64,000 bases of DNA. It comes from Enoplolaimus lenunculus. Taxonomy: Eukaryota; Nematoda; Enoplea; Enoplida; Thoracostomopsidae. Made by a program: the position numbers and the translations under genes. Position 1 is the stretch's first letter. The number at the start of each line of letters is the position of its first letter. Location of the stretch: NCBI GenBank assembly GCA_030248215.1, contig JASANG010004041.1, positions 28,222 through 92,221 on the forward strand. Direction: 5' to 3'. Of the stretch, positions 36,701 to 47,756 are shown piece by piece. Below the pieces are notes generated by a model. That model ran no database searches, was not told the DNA's origin, and saw only the letters and a program-made list of their open reading frames with translations.

Positions 36701-39700
36701 ATTTAAAAAGTCCTAGTTTTGTCTTGTCAATAAGCTAATATGCAAATTAGCTATTAGCTAACTAATCAATTATCGGTTTTGGATGTTTGTAAACTATTTA
36801 TTCAAATTCCTCTCACCTAAAAACCCTTTAGTGCTGAAATTATATTGCTTTTAACCTTAATAATTAGCGAAATATTGTAAAGTCCTAATTTAGGCTTATA
36901 AACTATGCTAATATGCAAATTATCTATTAGCTAACTGCTCAATTATCGGTTTTGGAGGTTTGTAAACAGTCTACGCAGATTTCTCGCACCCAAAAACACT
37001 TTAATGCTAAAATTAGATTGCTTCTAACTGTAATAATTAGTGAAATATTGTGGAAAGTCCTAATTTAGGCTTAATTAATTATGCAAATTAGCCTGTAGCT
37101 AATAAACGGCTTAAAATTTTAAAACCCTAATGTGAGGTTAACACCCCAGGATGATTGGCTTTCAAACAGTAAAAGTTTATCAAAATCGGTTCATCCGTTC
37201 CTGAGATTCTTTTCGGACGGACAGACAGACGGACGGACATCCACCTTTCGACCCCCAAGTACAAAACATAAAACGCTTCGCGAAATAAATCAATGCGACC
37301 AGTGATAAAAGCGCTGTTTTGATTTGAAGCTACTGCGTACCTCAATCACAAAGTCGGAGCAAACACCGTCTTTCAGCAATTTGGAATAATTAGCTGCCAT
37401 TATTTGCAAAGAATCTGGCATCTGGAAAAATAAGCATATATACCACGTGCAAACCAGCTGTTTCCTGGCTACAGTCCGACAAAAATCATTACCCGGGACA
37501 GTTGTAGTGCAAACTATAGGGCATAAATACATTACGCAGTACGCAAGCATATAATACGAATAACTTTTATGCGCAAGACACTACGTAACTATCTAAGATA
37601 CTGCTTTCAATTTAATGAATATTTGTTTTCAGTTTAGTGTTGAGCAGACGTAATAGCAGTGGCATACAACGCAATTTCTGTATTAAATATCTGGTTTTAT
37701 AATCTACACAAAAATTCCAATCATAATCACATAAATAACATTATATATGTGTCAACTTTTATACTTGTTTTGTGTATGAACACATAAATACAAAAAACCC
37801 ATCATCACAAACAAGGGCGTAGCCAAGAAGCGTAGGGATCATCACCCAGTTGAAATGTCTATACAGGGTTTTTTAATGTGTTCAGTTTGCAATACAAAAA
37901 CACACTCCTGTCGACATATTTACAGAACGTACCACCCTTTTTTAAAATTCTGCCTACGCCCATGACGACAAACCTACTTCGGGTTCAGTGTTTTCGGGTG
38001 TCGTGGTAGTCACAGTTTCGACTGCAACCTCAATTTCAACAGTCACTTGAATCAGATCTTGAGGCAATATTTGTGGAAACAATACATCTCGCTTAACGTA
38101 ACAAACGTAGTCTGAGTGCGACGGGTTCGGATGCACTCTCATTTCAATTTCCTATAACACATTCCACGTTATTTCATTACATTTTAAAACAAAGATTTTG
38201 TTGCCCGAGTCTGGTTATTTATGTCCGTCCCGGAAACTTGGTCTGACAAAGAATACAGCTAAATAAAATACGCGGTTTTTGAGGTGTTGCAAAATGCCAA
38301 AAATGTCTCATAAAAATACACTGCCGAAAAAATACTGCGATAATAAACGTGGTTTGATACGAATAAATGATGGAATTGCGAACAAGCATAGGCACCAGCC
38401 GCCAGACCACAGGTTTTAACCAGAATTGCATTGAGTCATCAGCAAGTAAAATGTATTGGTTCATTCCAAAGTGCAAGTCTGCAAATCATAATTTGATAAC
38501 TTGACCATTTCTCGCAATGTTTCATTTTGTTCCACTTCCAGAAAACACAAAGCTTGCAAAACAGATCAAGAATATGCAACATTCACCTTCGTTTCTGAAT
38601 TTCGCAGAAAAAATCTACTTTTGAACCCGACTTTGTTAAACTTCGACGATGGAGGTCCCAGTAGGCGATTCAGGCAGAGAAACACGAAGTCCTTATTGTT
38701 TTCTCCATTTCCCTTGGGATAGATTTTAATCGACCATGTCAAAGCGTCATCACCTAATTTTGAAAATAATATAAATACGTATATCATTACGTATGTATTC
38801 AAGTCGTACAAACACAGGAGGCGTTGCACAAATTATTTCCCTGTAACCAAACTAGTTCCGATTCCGATTGCACAATTAATCAGAATCGGAATCTAGATTA
38901 TAGTCACAAAGTTTGTAGTTCCTATTCTGCTTCCGATTCCCGAACAATCCAGTTTCAGTATGCACCCTGATATATAAGATATGTATTAGCAAGGGTGCAA
39001 CCGGAATTCCAGTTGTGACATTTTTTCACCTTCCGATTCCGGTAAATTAAAATTTGGTCGGTGGAAATGAAGATATTTTACTAAAAAAGGAAAAATGACG
39101 ATAAAAATTAAATACATTTAATTAGTATAGTATGCAAACCTTGACAATCGCCGAAAATAAACCATCGAAGGTAGATTTTGCTTCTGCGGATTATGATATC
39201 TTAAACACAGCAGATACAGTGAATACCTATCTCCAACCAGAATTATTTTGCCAATAATATTACAAAAACAAAATTAAAATGAATTTTGCGGTTGGATGTA
39301 CTTATCATTTTCCAGTTCCGGTTCCGTTTCCGGCAATTTTTTCAAATTAGAGTTCGGGTTCCGGTAAATTGTAATTTCGGTTGTCCCTGGTATTAGCTTA
39401 ATTGAAAAGCAAATGAACCAAAATATGCTTTCTGCCTTTGGAAGCACCGACAAGACTCGCATAGTCTAAATACGTCAGCCTGTCCCATGCAGCATCAGCG
39501 TGACCCTTTTCAGTCTGCATGCATCCGCTTATAACTGTGGACCAATGCCAACACAATTCAGTACCTATAGAAAACCTAAAAATACTCATCAGTAAACACT
39601 AACCTTTGACAAGGTGCACAAAATTTTCCAAATACTCTTGATAGCAGTGAGAAAAATTTTTAACGGTCCAGTGATGCGTAACGCGCTCAACTCGAATTTC

Positions 39701-39790
39701 CGTGGAAGACGTTTGACTCAATTGGTCTCCCGTACCAGGCAACGCTAAAATCCCCGCCGCTGACACGGGCCCCAGCGGCACCGATGCCAT
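33713..39790 (-). CDS. spop: SPOP-like MATH-BTB E3 ubiquitin ligase adaptor, seven exons
   Basis: Minus-strand exons: 39790-39604, 38753-38587, 38151-37978, 37421-37341, 35436-35305, 35046-34801 and 33823-33713, all GT-AG, phase-compatible, 365 codons (human SPOP 374). The family recruits substrates through MATH and cullin-3 through BTB. MATH spans about residues 33-170 (THHWTVKNFSHCYQEYLENF; WSIKIYPKGNGENNKDFVFL; DYVCYVKRDVLF). BTB spans about 190-295 (LLKDGVCSDFVIE, VHRSILVARSTVLSAM, LEFIYSGNCPRLNELGADLL, AADKYSLCDLKQRCEQAL). A BACK-like tail ends in TAGWDVLVKQHPALVTELV. Exon 1 has an acceptor at 39829 and an open frame above the chosen ATG, so an upstream exon is possible. Joining exons 1 and 2 leaves the protein about six residues shorter than SPOP there; a micro-exon could be missing. 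Several introns contain MITEs. Confidence 0.9.
34404..34752. mobile_element. CAGGAAC-word MITE in the last SPOP intron
   Basis: It starts at CCTGTTCCGGCCGGAATTCC with CAGGAACCAG words and ends with TTCCGGTTCCTG, TTCTGTTCCGG and GTTCCTGTTGGGACCCTGG. Words face each other in inverted orientation around a unique middle, as in the other word-repeat elements. Boundaries approximate. Confidence 0.45.
35845..35930. repeat. GGTCTCGG-word repeat remnant
   Basis: About 85 bases contain GGTCTCGGTGAG, GGTCTCGGTCTCAGTCTCGG and the inverse AACCGAGACC, starting after GGGATGGGCG. It is related to the word block at 47650-47737 and lies in a SPOP intron. Confidence 0.6.
36044..36410. mobile_element. GATCCGG-word hAT-like MITE in a SPOP intron
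   Basis: The ends TAGGGATCGAGCGGATCC and GGATCCGGTCGTTCCCTA are imperfect inverted repeats. The 8 flanking bases are CCGGTTAG on the left and CCGGTTAC on the right, close to an 8-bp target duplication. Both ends are packed with GGATCC/ATCCGG words; the middle is unique. Confidence 0.7.
36436..36526. repeat. Backbone segment shared with 43.67 and 47.44 kb
   Basis: GAGGGTGTTTTGAGAC, CAAGTGAAAAATAAAGTAAA and CGGCGATTTATTA occur in the same order here and at the two other loci, where different words follow. Confidence 0.65.
36527..37283 (-). mobile_element. Helitron-like element with tandem core (H2) in a SPOP intron
   Basis: It is inverted relative to H1. It begins CAGTCGTAGTGGAAC, with the AGCGAAGCTCGAACACAC end, and has about three core units with CCTCGCACCCAAAA-type landmarks. 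It closes with TTCGGACGGACAGACAGACG and CCCCCAAGTACAAAACATAA. No protein is encoded. Confidence 0.65.
38838..38970. mobile_element. ATTCCG-word MITE in a SPOP intron
   Basis: CCGATTCCGATTG, AATCAGAATCGGAATC and TTCCGATTCCCG words end in TGCACCCTG. Short, with a clear right terminus and a weak left one (CCCTGTAACC). Confidence 0.55.
38992..39388. mobile_element. TTCCGG-word hAT-like MITE in a SPOP intron
   Basis: The left end is CAAGGGTGCAACCGGAATTCC and the right end TTTCGGTTGTCCCTG. GTATTAG flanks both sides, compatible with a 7- to 8-bp target duplication. The words TTCCGATTCCGG and TTCCGGTTCCGTTTCCGG sit just inside each end. Confidence 0.65.
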
Positions 39791-39829
39791 GGGATCTAGC
39801 GAAGGAGCCGTATCTGCCAGTTTTAAAGA

Positions 39830-40980
39830 CTGAAATGACGAATAGTAAAACGATGAATTACCACATTAAACATTAACATCTAAAAAGATTTGACGAAAAC
39901 AAACATGGTTTATTACACAAGCAATGCATATATTTGCCAAAAATATAATCTTAAACACAGCAAAATGTTTTCATATCGCGCTTTTTAATTGCTTAAAACC
40001 GGTTTTACGTCAGAATTGATAATAGGACAAAACAAACCTTATTAAAAATTTTCAGGATTTTGGCAGTGGTAAATACTATACTAGCTAAGCTTTCTCATTA
40101 AACAAAATGACAAATATTTCCACAGTATGATTATTGTAGCGAATAATGAACTTTTCAATTGAGTTCCTTTTTAATATTAAACTGGTGTAATCTTGTTTTC
40201 ACAACTTTGAGTTAGTTCAAAATTTTCCGCAAAAACTTTCTTCCCCGACAAGGTACTTATTTCTGGACTTCGACTTGACTTTATGTGCTGAATAAAACAA
40301 ATTTTCGTTCTGACGGAATGCCCAAATGTGTTAGACTTTGGCTCGTAGGAAACGCAGTAAATGTAAATATTACATGTTTCGGACACAAGAACTGTTAAAC
40401 TCGTTTAATATGCGATAATTGCGCTATGTCGTACGTTTCTATGTGCAGCATTCCAATAAACATCACTTCACCATTACTAGATATTTACATATCATAGTAT
40501 AAAAATAGAAGTTAGTTGTTAACTTTGAATTGCTGAAATAATTGTCCAAACTTAGCCTATTTAAATCGAAATTTAACTCAATTTGTAATTCTTAATAAAT
40601 ATTCCTTTTAGTATCATAGCTAGGGATTGTAATAACTGGAATATGTGCTTGAGCTAGGGGAATAACACACCGTTACGGTATTCTGTATGTGCCAACTCGT
40701 TACCAAACGATAATGTGGAGCACTTATTCAAAAATACGTCCGGGCACAGTTACACAAACAATGCATACAATACGAAAGCAGCAAGTACTTATTTCCCTGG
40801 CCTGAAAATTACTATTTTTACTAAAAGAACTATACCGACCTCGATGTAATACTTTATTTGGTTCCGTCAAGGCAAGAAGTTATATTTTTAACACGTCCGT
40901 ATATAATTATATCTTTTACACGTAAACCTAAGTCAGACACACACAATACCCTTGATAAGTTACCATGCGAATACCCTGTA
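39830..40980. other. 5' flank of the SPOP-like gene
   Basis: AT-rich sequence that would hold the promoter and any upstream exon of the SPOP-like gene. I see no specific element and no recognisable coding exon. Confidence 0.4.
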
Positions 40981-41554
40981 AGCATGTGAGACATGCTTGT
41001 CCTAGTGCATATGCAGTAAATGCAATGCACATTGTGTTGTACAGTCGACGCATATAGTCGACGAAAAATGCAGTTGGAGAGGCGGGCTACGTGGCGCAGT
41101 GGTAGAGTGCTCGCTTAAGGATCCATAGGCTAAGAGTTCGATCCTCGCTCTAGCTCGCTTTTCCAGCTGCTTAGTTAAAGGTCTGAAGTCCCGGTTCCTA
41201 CCTAGACTGACACGGGGCCTACGCCGTGAGCGCAATGGCAAACTGCCGCGCTATGAACACGGTATCCAGTCGAGAATAGGATGGACGGTCAAGGGACGAC
41301 CTTGTTGAAAAAAGGGCATGTAAGCATGTGAGACATGCTTGTCCTAGTGCATATGCAGTAAATGCAATGCACATTGTGTTGTACAGTCGACACATATAGT
41401 CGACGAAAAATGCAGTTGGAGAGGCGGGCTACGTGGCGCAGTGGTAGAGTGCTCGCTTAAGGATCCATAGGCTAAGAGTTCGATCCTCGCTCTAGCTCGC
41501 TTTTCCAGCTGCTTAGTTAACGGTCTGAAGTCCCGGTTCCTACCTAGACTGACA
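40981..41554 (+). mobile_element. Tandem duplication of a tRNA-derived SINE (family A)
   Basis: A 342-bp unit starts with AGCATGTGAGACATGCTTG at 40981 and again at 41323; the second copy ends at GACTGACA, 41554. Each has a tRNA-like head with box A TGGCGCAGTGG and box B GAGTTCGATCC, preceded by CAGTCGACGCATATAGTCGAC. The first copy continues into the family A body (GCGCTATGAACACGGTATCC; GGGACGACCTT). The copies differ at very few bases, so the duplication is recent. It is not a functional tRNA: the acceptor stem does not pair. Confidence 0.8.
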
Positions 41555-42164
41555 TACCCAGAACTACTCAATTCGTTCAATACTCATCCAATAGGCAGAA
41601 TTATGACAAATAAGACACAAACGGGGCAGAATTTGAAGAAATGGAGCTGCGAAATCGAATGAGCACCTTGAAATTAGTAGGAAACTGGGAGGGGACGCCT
41701 GAAAACATGGAAATAAGCGTATATAAAGTCACTAGAAATATGACATGTAGGAACTGGCACAAAAGGGTCAAAGGGGAAATTATTTGCAGAAAAGGGAAAG
41801 TGCATTGAACAGAGCGCATAGAATTTGGTCAGGAAATAGGGTTTTAGTACCTGAAAACACAATATGAGATATATGTAAAAATACACGTAACTGACATAAT
41901 TGAAGTTGCAGAAAAGACAATAAGTTTATAAGAATTTAACAGGAATGTTAAACCATAGAGTTCCAACATTTAAAAATAAATACCCGGAGCCGGACCCGGA
42001 ATTTATGATCCTAATTTTTTAAAGATAGGAAAGAATTTCTGTCTCCATCTATTTCTAACAGCTCAGTATTTAAAATATTAATGGGCAGTATGCAATGCGA
42101 AGCGACTAATGTCATTCACAACAATTTATTTGAAGTAAATCATAAAACAATGCACTATCTTTGC

Positions 42165-42247
42165 TAGGTATGTGCCGATACCAAAGTTTTTTCCCGGTGC
42201 CGATATCGATTATTTGGAAGATATACCGATGTCCATACCTATTCCAA
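42165..42247. repeat. ATACCG-word repeat, left arm
   Basis: GTGCCGATACC, GGTGCCGATATCGAT, ATACCGATGTCCATACC words over about 80 bases. Mirror copy at about 63594-63676; a related segment lies near 4995-5080. Confidence 0.6.
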
Positions 42248-43657
42248 GTTTAATACACAATGTTTAAAGAACAGATAGGATACATTACAACTGCAAGGAC
42301 TCAAGTCCTAACAACTATAAAAGATCGTAATTGTATAGAATGGAGCTATTAATTCATTTTTTTCAAGGACAAACGCAATTATGGGTCATATGCATTTATA
42401 ACGTCTACGCTGTCGGTTTTGTATTTTTCGGGGATTCGTGTTTCGGGGAATTCTATGTCGGTTCCGTTCTTTCTTTTGATCTGGGCAGCTATCTATCGTG
42501 CTCGTAACCACGTCAAATCTACTTTGGGGTCTAACGGCTAATGGATCAGTACTTCAATTAAGATCGATCGCTCCGCAGGAAACACGCGGGGTTAAAAAGT
42601 TTATATAAAAGTGAAATAGCAAATACGAAATGACGAATAAAATTTTAAAATTTAAAGCACCGAATTGTCAGGCACAGAATTATTTGGTAATAAAAATACA
42701 GAATTAACTTTTAGCTCTAAAACAATACTTTCGAAAATTAGAAACTTGTGCGCACAACTTTTAAAATAACTGCTATGGCCTTCTAAATGCAAGGAAATAG
42801 CTCAATCCTCTAAATAAACCACGTTTCTTTCACCATTAAGCAATGTCCGCGCTGCAGTGCTTAGGCGTAATTGCCTTGCTAAGAAAGGCCTCAATTCCAC
42901 CTAAGCCTAAAACTGCTGCGTACAGCTTGCCGTAAATAACTACCAACACGACTGCTCACGCGAGCCAGTCGGTTTTACCGTTAACACAATACTCACCGTA
43001 TACCGGGGAAAACAATTTGATCCAAGGGAGACACACGCAGGAGAAACTAAACTCACAGTCAATATTCCGGGAATAAGTCGCACTTTGAACAAAAATACAT
43101 CTCCGTCATTAATGCTCAAAAATCCAACCAGGGCAAAAACACAACTGATAAAACTCAACCAACTGGGGAATTCTTAACTTAGAATTGATTTGGGTTATTT
43201 TTAGTAAGTTTTATATTAATTTTTATAGAATTTTGTTTAGAATATTGTTTTAGAATTATTTTACACGCACGACGCCGATATACTCAAAAACACACAAAAA
43301 CAACACAAAAAACAATAACTAAAAATACCGTAAAAACCACGTAATAACCCTAGCTAGGTAATTATTTTTAAGTTTTAGAATAGATTTTTATAAATTTTTA
43401 GGAAAATATCCGGCACGACTTAAGAGTCGCACTCGGATATTGGCCAGCGGAGTCACAGCTCAGAAATAGGAAAAAGAGTGCTAAATAGGAGCCCAGGGCG
43501 CTTCATAAAAAGGGAAAGCTGAGGGAGGGTGATTTAGAAAATAAAAAGTGAAAACCCAGAATTTCAAGGTGAGACACCACCTACATACACTGTGTTAAAA
43601 ATTTTTACAGTCTATTCGCTTTACCCTGGACCAAAAACAACACTATAGCTTTGAATT
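42248..43657. other. Left arm, no recognised gene
   Basis: The stretch mirrors about 62184-63593. A 72-codon minus-strand frame (42940-43158) is identical in translation in the other arm (62682-62900), which may only reflect high arm similarity. CCTAAG/CTTAGG words lie at 42860-42910. I recognise no protein. Confidence 0.45.
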
Positions 43658-43916
43658 AGGGTTGTACTGAGGGTGTTTTGAGACAGTGGGATTTGTCCCG
43701 AGCCAATTCGAAGGGAATGTGGACAGTAGTCAAGTGAAAAATGAAGTAAAAAATACAGTTTGGCGGCGATTTATCCGGAACAGGAAAACATTACCGGAAA
43801 CAGATCGGGAAAAAATTACCGGAAACAGAACCGGAACCGGAAAATTAAAAATACGTGCCACCGAAAAAAATGATTTATTTTTCTTTTTTACAATATTCGT
43901 GGAGAAACAACCCTAG
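43658..43916. mobile_element. MITE with AGGGTTGT ends and AACCGG words, left arm
   Basis: The ends TTAGGGTTGTACTG and AAACAACCCTAG are inverted. Inside are the shared backbone (GAGGGTGTTTTGAGACAG; GGCGGCGATTTATC) and then CCGGAA and ACCGGAAACAG words. Mirror at about 61924-62183. Confidence 0.6.
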
Positions 43917-44689
43917 TTGGAGATAGGTACGTATTCACATTATCGGCTGTATTTTAGATTTTCATAATCCACAGAAACAAAATCTACCTTCAATGTTTTA
44001 TTTTCGCGAGTGTCATAATGAAATCTATTTTATATATTTTGTTGCATAATACATGATAACCGCGCACGGGAATGATGAATCTAACGACATAGAGTGGGTT
44101 GACTGGCGGTATGTAATATGCGTCGCTGATCGCAGAGCGTGCGTATGTATATTATATTTCTAGTTCGGAGTTTAAATGAAGCACCACTTATTTCTAGATT
44201 AGAGGAATATATTTGAAAAATTAATATTGTTGTAGTCAGTTAGCTATCTTTGTTCTGTCATGGTGTACGATAAAGATGATAAAGATGATAAAGAATTATT
44301 CTCGTTCGCATTGAGACCAGAGGACTTGGTCAAATTTCTAGCGTGTACGACTCATATTGGCGCAACGAACGGCGATTTTCAAATGGAACAGTATATTTGG
44401 AAAAGGAAGCAAGATGGAGTGCATATTATTAATTTGAAAAAGACATGGGACAAGGTGTGTTTAGTTTCAATTTAGATATTTGATTATCTTTGTTTATGTT
44501 AAGCGAAACTCATACATTGGTGGATGTCTTATGATTTAGTTAAGGATTGATCTTGTGAATGTTCTCTCACGTTTCATTCATTTAAAATCACCAGTCGCCA
44601 TTATATCACTACAGGGTATCTCATTTCTCCAGTTCGAATATTTCCGGTGCCTTATATTGCATTTTCCAAGCCGAATTCAGATTTTGTGG

Positions 44690-45007
44690 CAGGGTGCCAC
44701 CGAATCTAGGATTTGACCGAATCCGAATCCTGCATGTTGCAAATTTCAATTATATCTATAATGTGTTTCAGTATATCAACGCAATGCCAGCTGCATAACT
44801 TTTAAACGTTAGTATATTTCGTGCCCGACCTCAGTTTTGAGATTTGTGACCAGAAACAAAAATTTCTTATTAATATAACAAGATATCTAGATTCTTATTG
44901 TTAAAACTGAAAAAAACATGCCGAACACTGTTGGATTCGGCTTTTTCACATCCGAATCCGAACCACAAGTTTTTGCCGAATCCGAATTTGAACCTTTGTC
45001 CACCCTG
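44690..45007. mobile_element. AATCCG-word MITE in intron 1 of RPSA, left arm
   Basis: The ends CAGGGTGCCACCGAATC and GAACCTTTGTCCACCCTG are inverted at the termini. Inside, CCGAATCCGAATCC and ATTCGGCTTTTTCACATCCG are subterminal words around a unique middle. Mirror at 60834-61152. Confidence 0.7.
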
Positions 45008-45460
45008 CTTTGTTGACCATGCTAGTTTCGCGTGCATAAAATAATACCTACATTATTTGTCCTTCAGCTACTATTGGCTGCGCGAGCGATTGCTGCAATT
45101 GAAAATCCCGCCGAAGTTTTTGTTATTTCTGCCAGGCCGTATGGTCAACGTGCTGTGCTCAAATTTGCAGCACACACAGGCGCTACAGCTGTGGCGGGAC
45201 GATTTACACCAGGTATATATGTTTGTACTCAATCAAAAGAAAGGGAAAAAATCGATTAAATGTTCGGACAGAACAGAAGCTAGAGGGTAAAAATAAAATG
45301 CAAAAATAATCATATATAGTACTGTGTATATGCGGCTTCCAGTAAAATTTAGTATGAAAACGGAATGAAATTCATCCTGAAATAGATTTTGGTAGACAGC
45401 TCTTAATGTACATCTTGTGTTAGTAGGTACGATGGAAAAACTAAGAAACTCATCTGTGAG

Positions 45461-45660
45461 TAGGGTGCGACCGGTTGTCCGGTTTCAGTTTAATATGCGG
45501 CAAAAACGGATATGCGGTATAAACTTACCGGATATTAACGGTTGTGGTGCAGAATATCACAAAACTGCTCTTTACAACCAGGGTACAACCAGAATTCCTA
45601 TTCCGATTAGAATTCCGATTCCGAATACAATCAATCGGAATCGTAATTATAAATTTTAGG
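45461..45660. repeat. Mixed CCGGAT/ATTCCG word repeats, left arm
   Basis: GGGTGCGACCGGTTGTCCGG, GGATATGCGG and CCGGATATTAACGG are followed by CAGGGTACAACC, then ATTCCGATTCCG words. Probably two adjacent or nested MITE remnants. Mirror at about 60180-60382. Confidence 0.5.
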
Positions 45661-45950
45661 AACACAATAGTCGTTCATATTTTCGTTCGCATGTCAGTAC
45701 TCAAGTAATATCAGACCTTATTTTGTACACTAGCAGCGTGGTAAGTAGGGAATGTCGCTAAACGAGTGTGCCCTTGAGTTGTTATGGTCAAAACCTGTAC
45801 AGAAAGTGCACGAAATTTTTCATTTTTGTTCAGCACTTCTACCCAACAGCTATGTAATTTTACGGTTATAATTCTATAGGTACACTTTATAGAGCATTTC
45901 TTGAAAAAACTTTTGATCATTTTTAATTCTCTGTCAAATCATTCTATATA

Positions 45951-46252
45951 CCAGTCATAGTGGAGTACTAGCGAAGCTCGAACACACTTAATCAATTAAG
46001 CTAATATGCAATTTGCAGGTTTGTAAAGAATTTATTCAAATCACTCGCACCCGAATACCCTTTAGTAACCCTAATAACTAATGAAATATTGCAAAAAGTT
46101 CTAATTTAACCTTATCAATTATGCTAATGTGCAAATTAGCTACCTATTAAGTAATTATTGATTTATCGGTTTTGAAGGTTAGTTTATAAACATTTTATTC
46201 AGATTACTCGCACCCAAAACACTTTATTGCTGAAATTATATTGCTTGTAACT
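45951..46252 (-). mobile_element. Helitron-like short element (H3), left arm, RPSA intron 2
   Basis: It begins CCAGTCATAGTGGAGTAC with the AGCGAAGCTCGAACACAC end, followed by under two core units with ACTCGCACCC landmarks. The microsatellite end is absent. The mirror copy H4 is at 59589-59898. Confidence 0.6.
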
Positions 46253-46925
46253 ATGGCGCAACCGGATATCCGGTTCCGATTTATTATCTGGCAAAAACCG
46301 ATATCCGGTTACGGTATCTTGTATAAACCTACCGGATACCGGATATTTGCGGTTGTGGTGCCGAATATCATAAAATTGGTTTTTAAAAGTAAGCGTCTTT
46401 AATATCTAGCTGCGCTTACATTAGCATCTTGCTGTGATTACATTTCTGGGCAAGCCAAGAAGTCCAAGTTTTGTTACGTTTTCTGTAAAACTCATTTTTT
46501 GCATTTTAATAATTTCAATTTGTCAGCAGCAATTATAAATTTTATAACAGACGAAAACCTTGAGCACGCTTAAAATACAGCGAAAAAGAAATTAACATAT
46601 GCAATATCCGGTGTCCGGTTCTTATTCCGGTAAAATATTCAATACGTATCCGTATTCTTCTGAAAGATATTGCCAGGCGAACACCAAATTTCTGTAATTT
46701 TCGTAAGAAAGACATGTTTTGCTTGACTGCAAAGCAAATAATTTTTGAAATGTACAACGAGTAAGCTTTGGAATCCATGAATGTATGTTGAAGCTTTCCA
46801 CAAAAACGTACGAAATTATTCTAAGGCTCTTATTCGTACAGTCACAAAATTTGTAGTTCCGATTACGATTCCGGTATAAATTTTCTATTCCGATTCCGGT
46901 ATAATCCAGTTCCGCTTTGCACCCT
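46253..46925. mobile_element. TATCCGG and ATTCCG word elements, left arm
   Basis: The left end GGCGCAACCGGATATCCGG is rich in GGATATCC/ACCGGATACC words. The right end has TTCCGATTACGATTCCGG, TTCCGATTCCGG and TTGCACCCTG. A middle block has CCGGTGTCCGG words. Probably nested copies. Mirror at about 58921-59591. Confidence 0.5.
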
Positions 46926-47424
46926 GTTTACAAGCTAGCGTCTTTAACATTTTGCTGGGATTGTATTTCTGGACAAGTCATGAGGTTTAATTTTTGAGAC
47001 TTTCAGAGCGAGAGGTTAACCGCATTTTCGCAGTAAATGATTCCAGGTTATCAGCAGCAATAATTATGCACTTTATAACAAGTGCAAACTTTAAGCATGC
47101 TAAAAATACAGGAAAAATAAACTATTTTAACATATACAATAAAGATAATATTTTTATACACACGATCACAGAAAAAATCATTAATGATAATTGATTTAAA
47201 GTTGATAAAGCTACAATTTTTTTGAAATCTTTAACCGAAATTCTATTTTTGAAAGGAAACCCAAAACACGACTAATTTTATTGTGTCAAAGCATAAATTG
47301 TACATTAAAAGCATCGTTTAAAAAGTTATGGGTCATCCGCATTAATAGCGTCACACTATTTTAGAAACTTTTCCAGTGTATTCGGTTTACCCGGTAGCAA
47401 AAACAACATTATTGCTCTAAATTA

Positions 47425-47756
47425 GGGATTGTACCGAACCGAGGGTGTTTTGAGACAGTATAATTTGTACGGAGCGAGTTGAAGGATATGGCGACAGCGC
47501 AGCCAAGTGAAAGATAAAGTAAAAAATAAATTTTGGCGGCGATTTATTACGTACGTAGTTTAATTGTATGAAGCGGCAATTCAAAGCAGATAAAAATATT
47601 CAAAAGTTTTCTTAAAAATCTTATTTTTATTTCCGGTAACGGTTAGAAATTGACCGAGACCAAAAGTCTCGGACTCAGTAGGTTGGGTTTCGGTCTCGAG
47701 CTCGTTTTTTGACCGAGAACACCCATCCCTGCTGGTAATTAATATCCGATCGCACC
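47425..47756. mobile_element. Shared backbone with GGTCTCGG words, left arm, RPSA intron 2
   Basis: TTAGGGATTGTACCG and the shared backbone (GAGGGTGTTTTGAGACAG at 47442; AAATTTTGGCGGCGATTTAT) are followed at 47650-47737 by GACCGAGACC, GTCTCGGACTC and TTTCGGTCTCGAG words and then CACCCATCCCTG. Mirror at about 58136-58430. Confidence 0.6.

Noticed and set aside
41085-41160. Two possible tandem tRNA genes near 41.1 and 41.45 kb
   Set aside because: The tRNA-like heads are embedded in a SINE found elsewhere in the window; cloverleaf pairing is poor.
42940-43158. 72-codon frame with identical translation in both palindrome arms
   Set aside because: Identity is expected from overall arm similarity, and no domain or splice context supports a gene.
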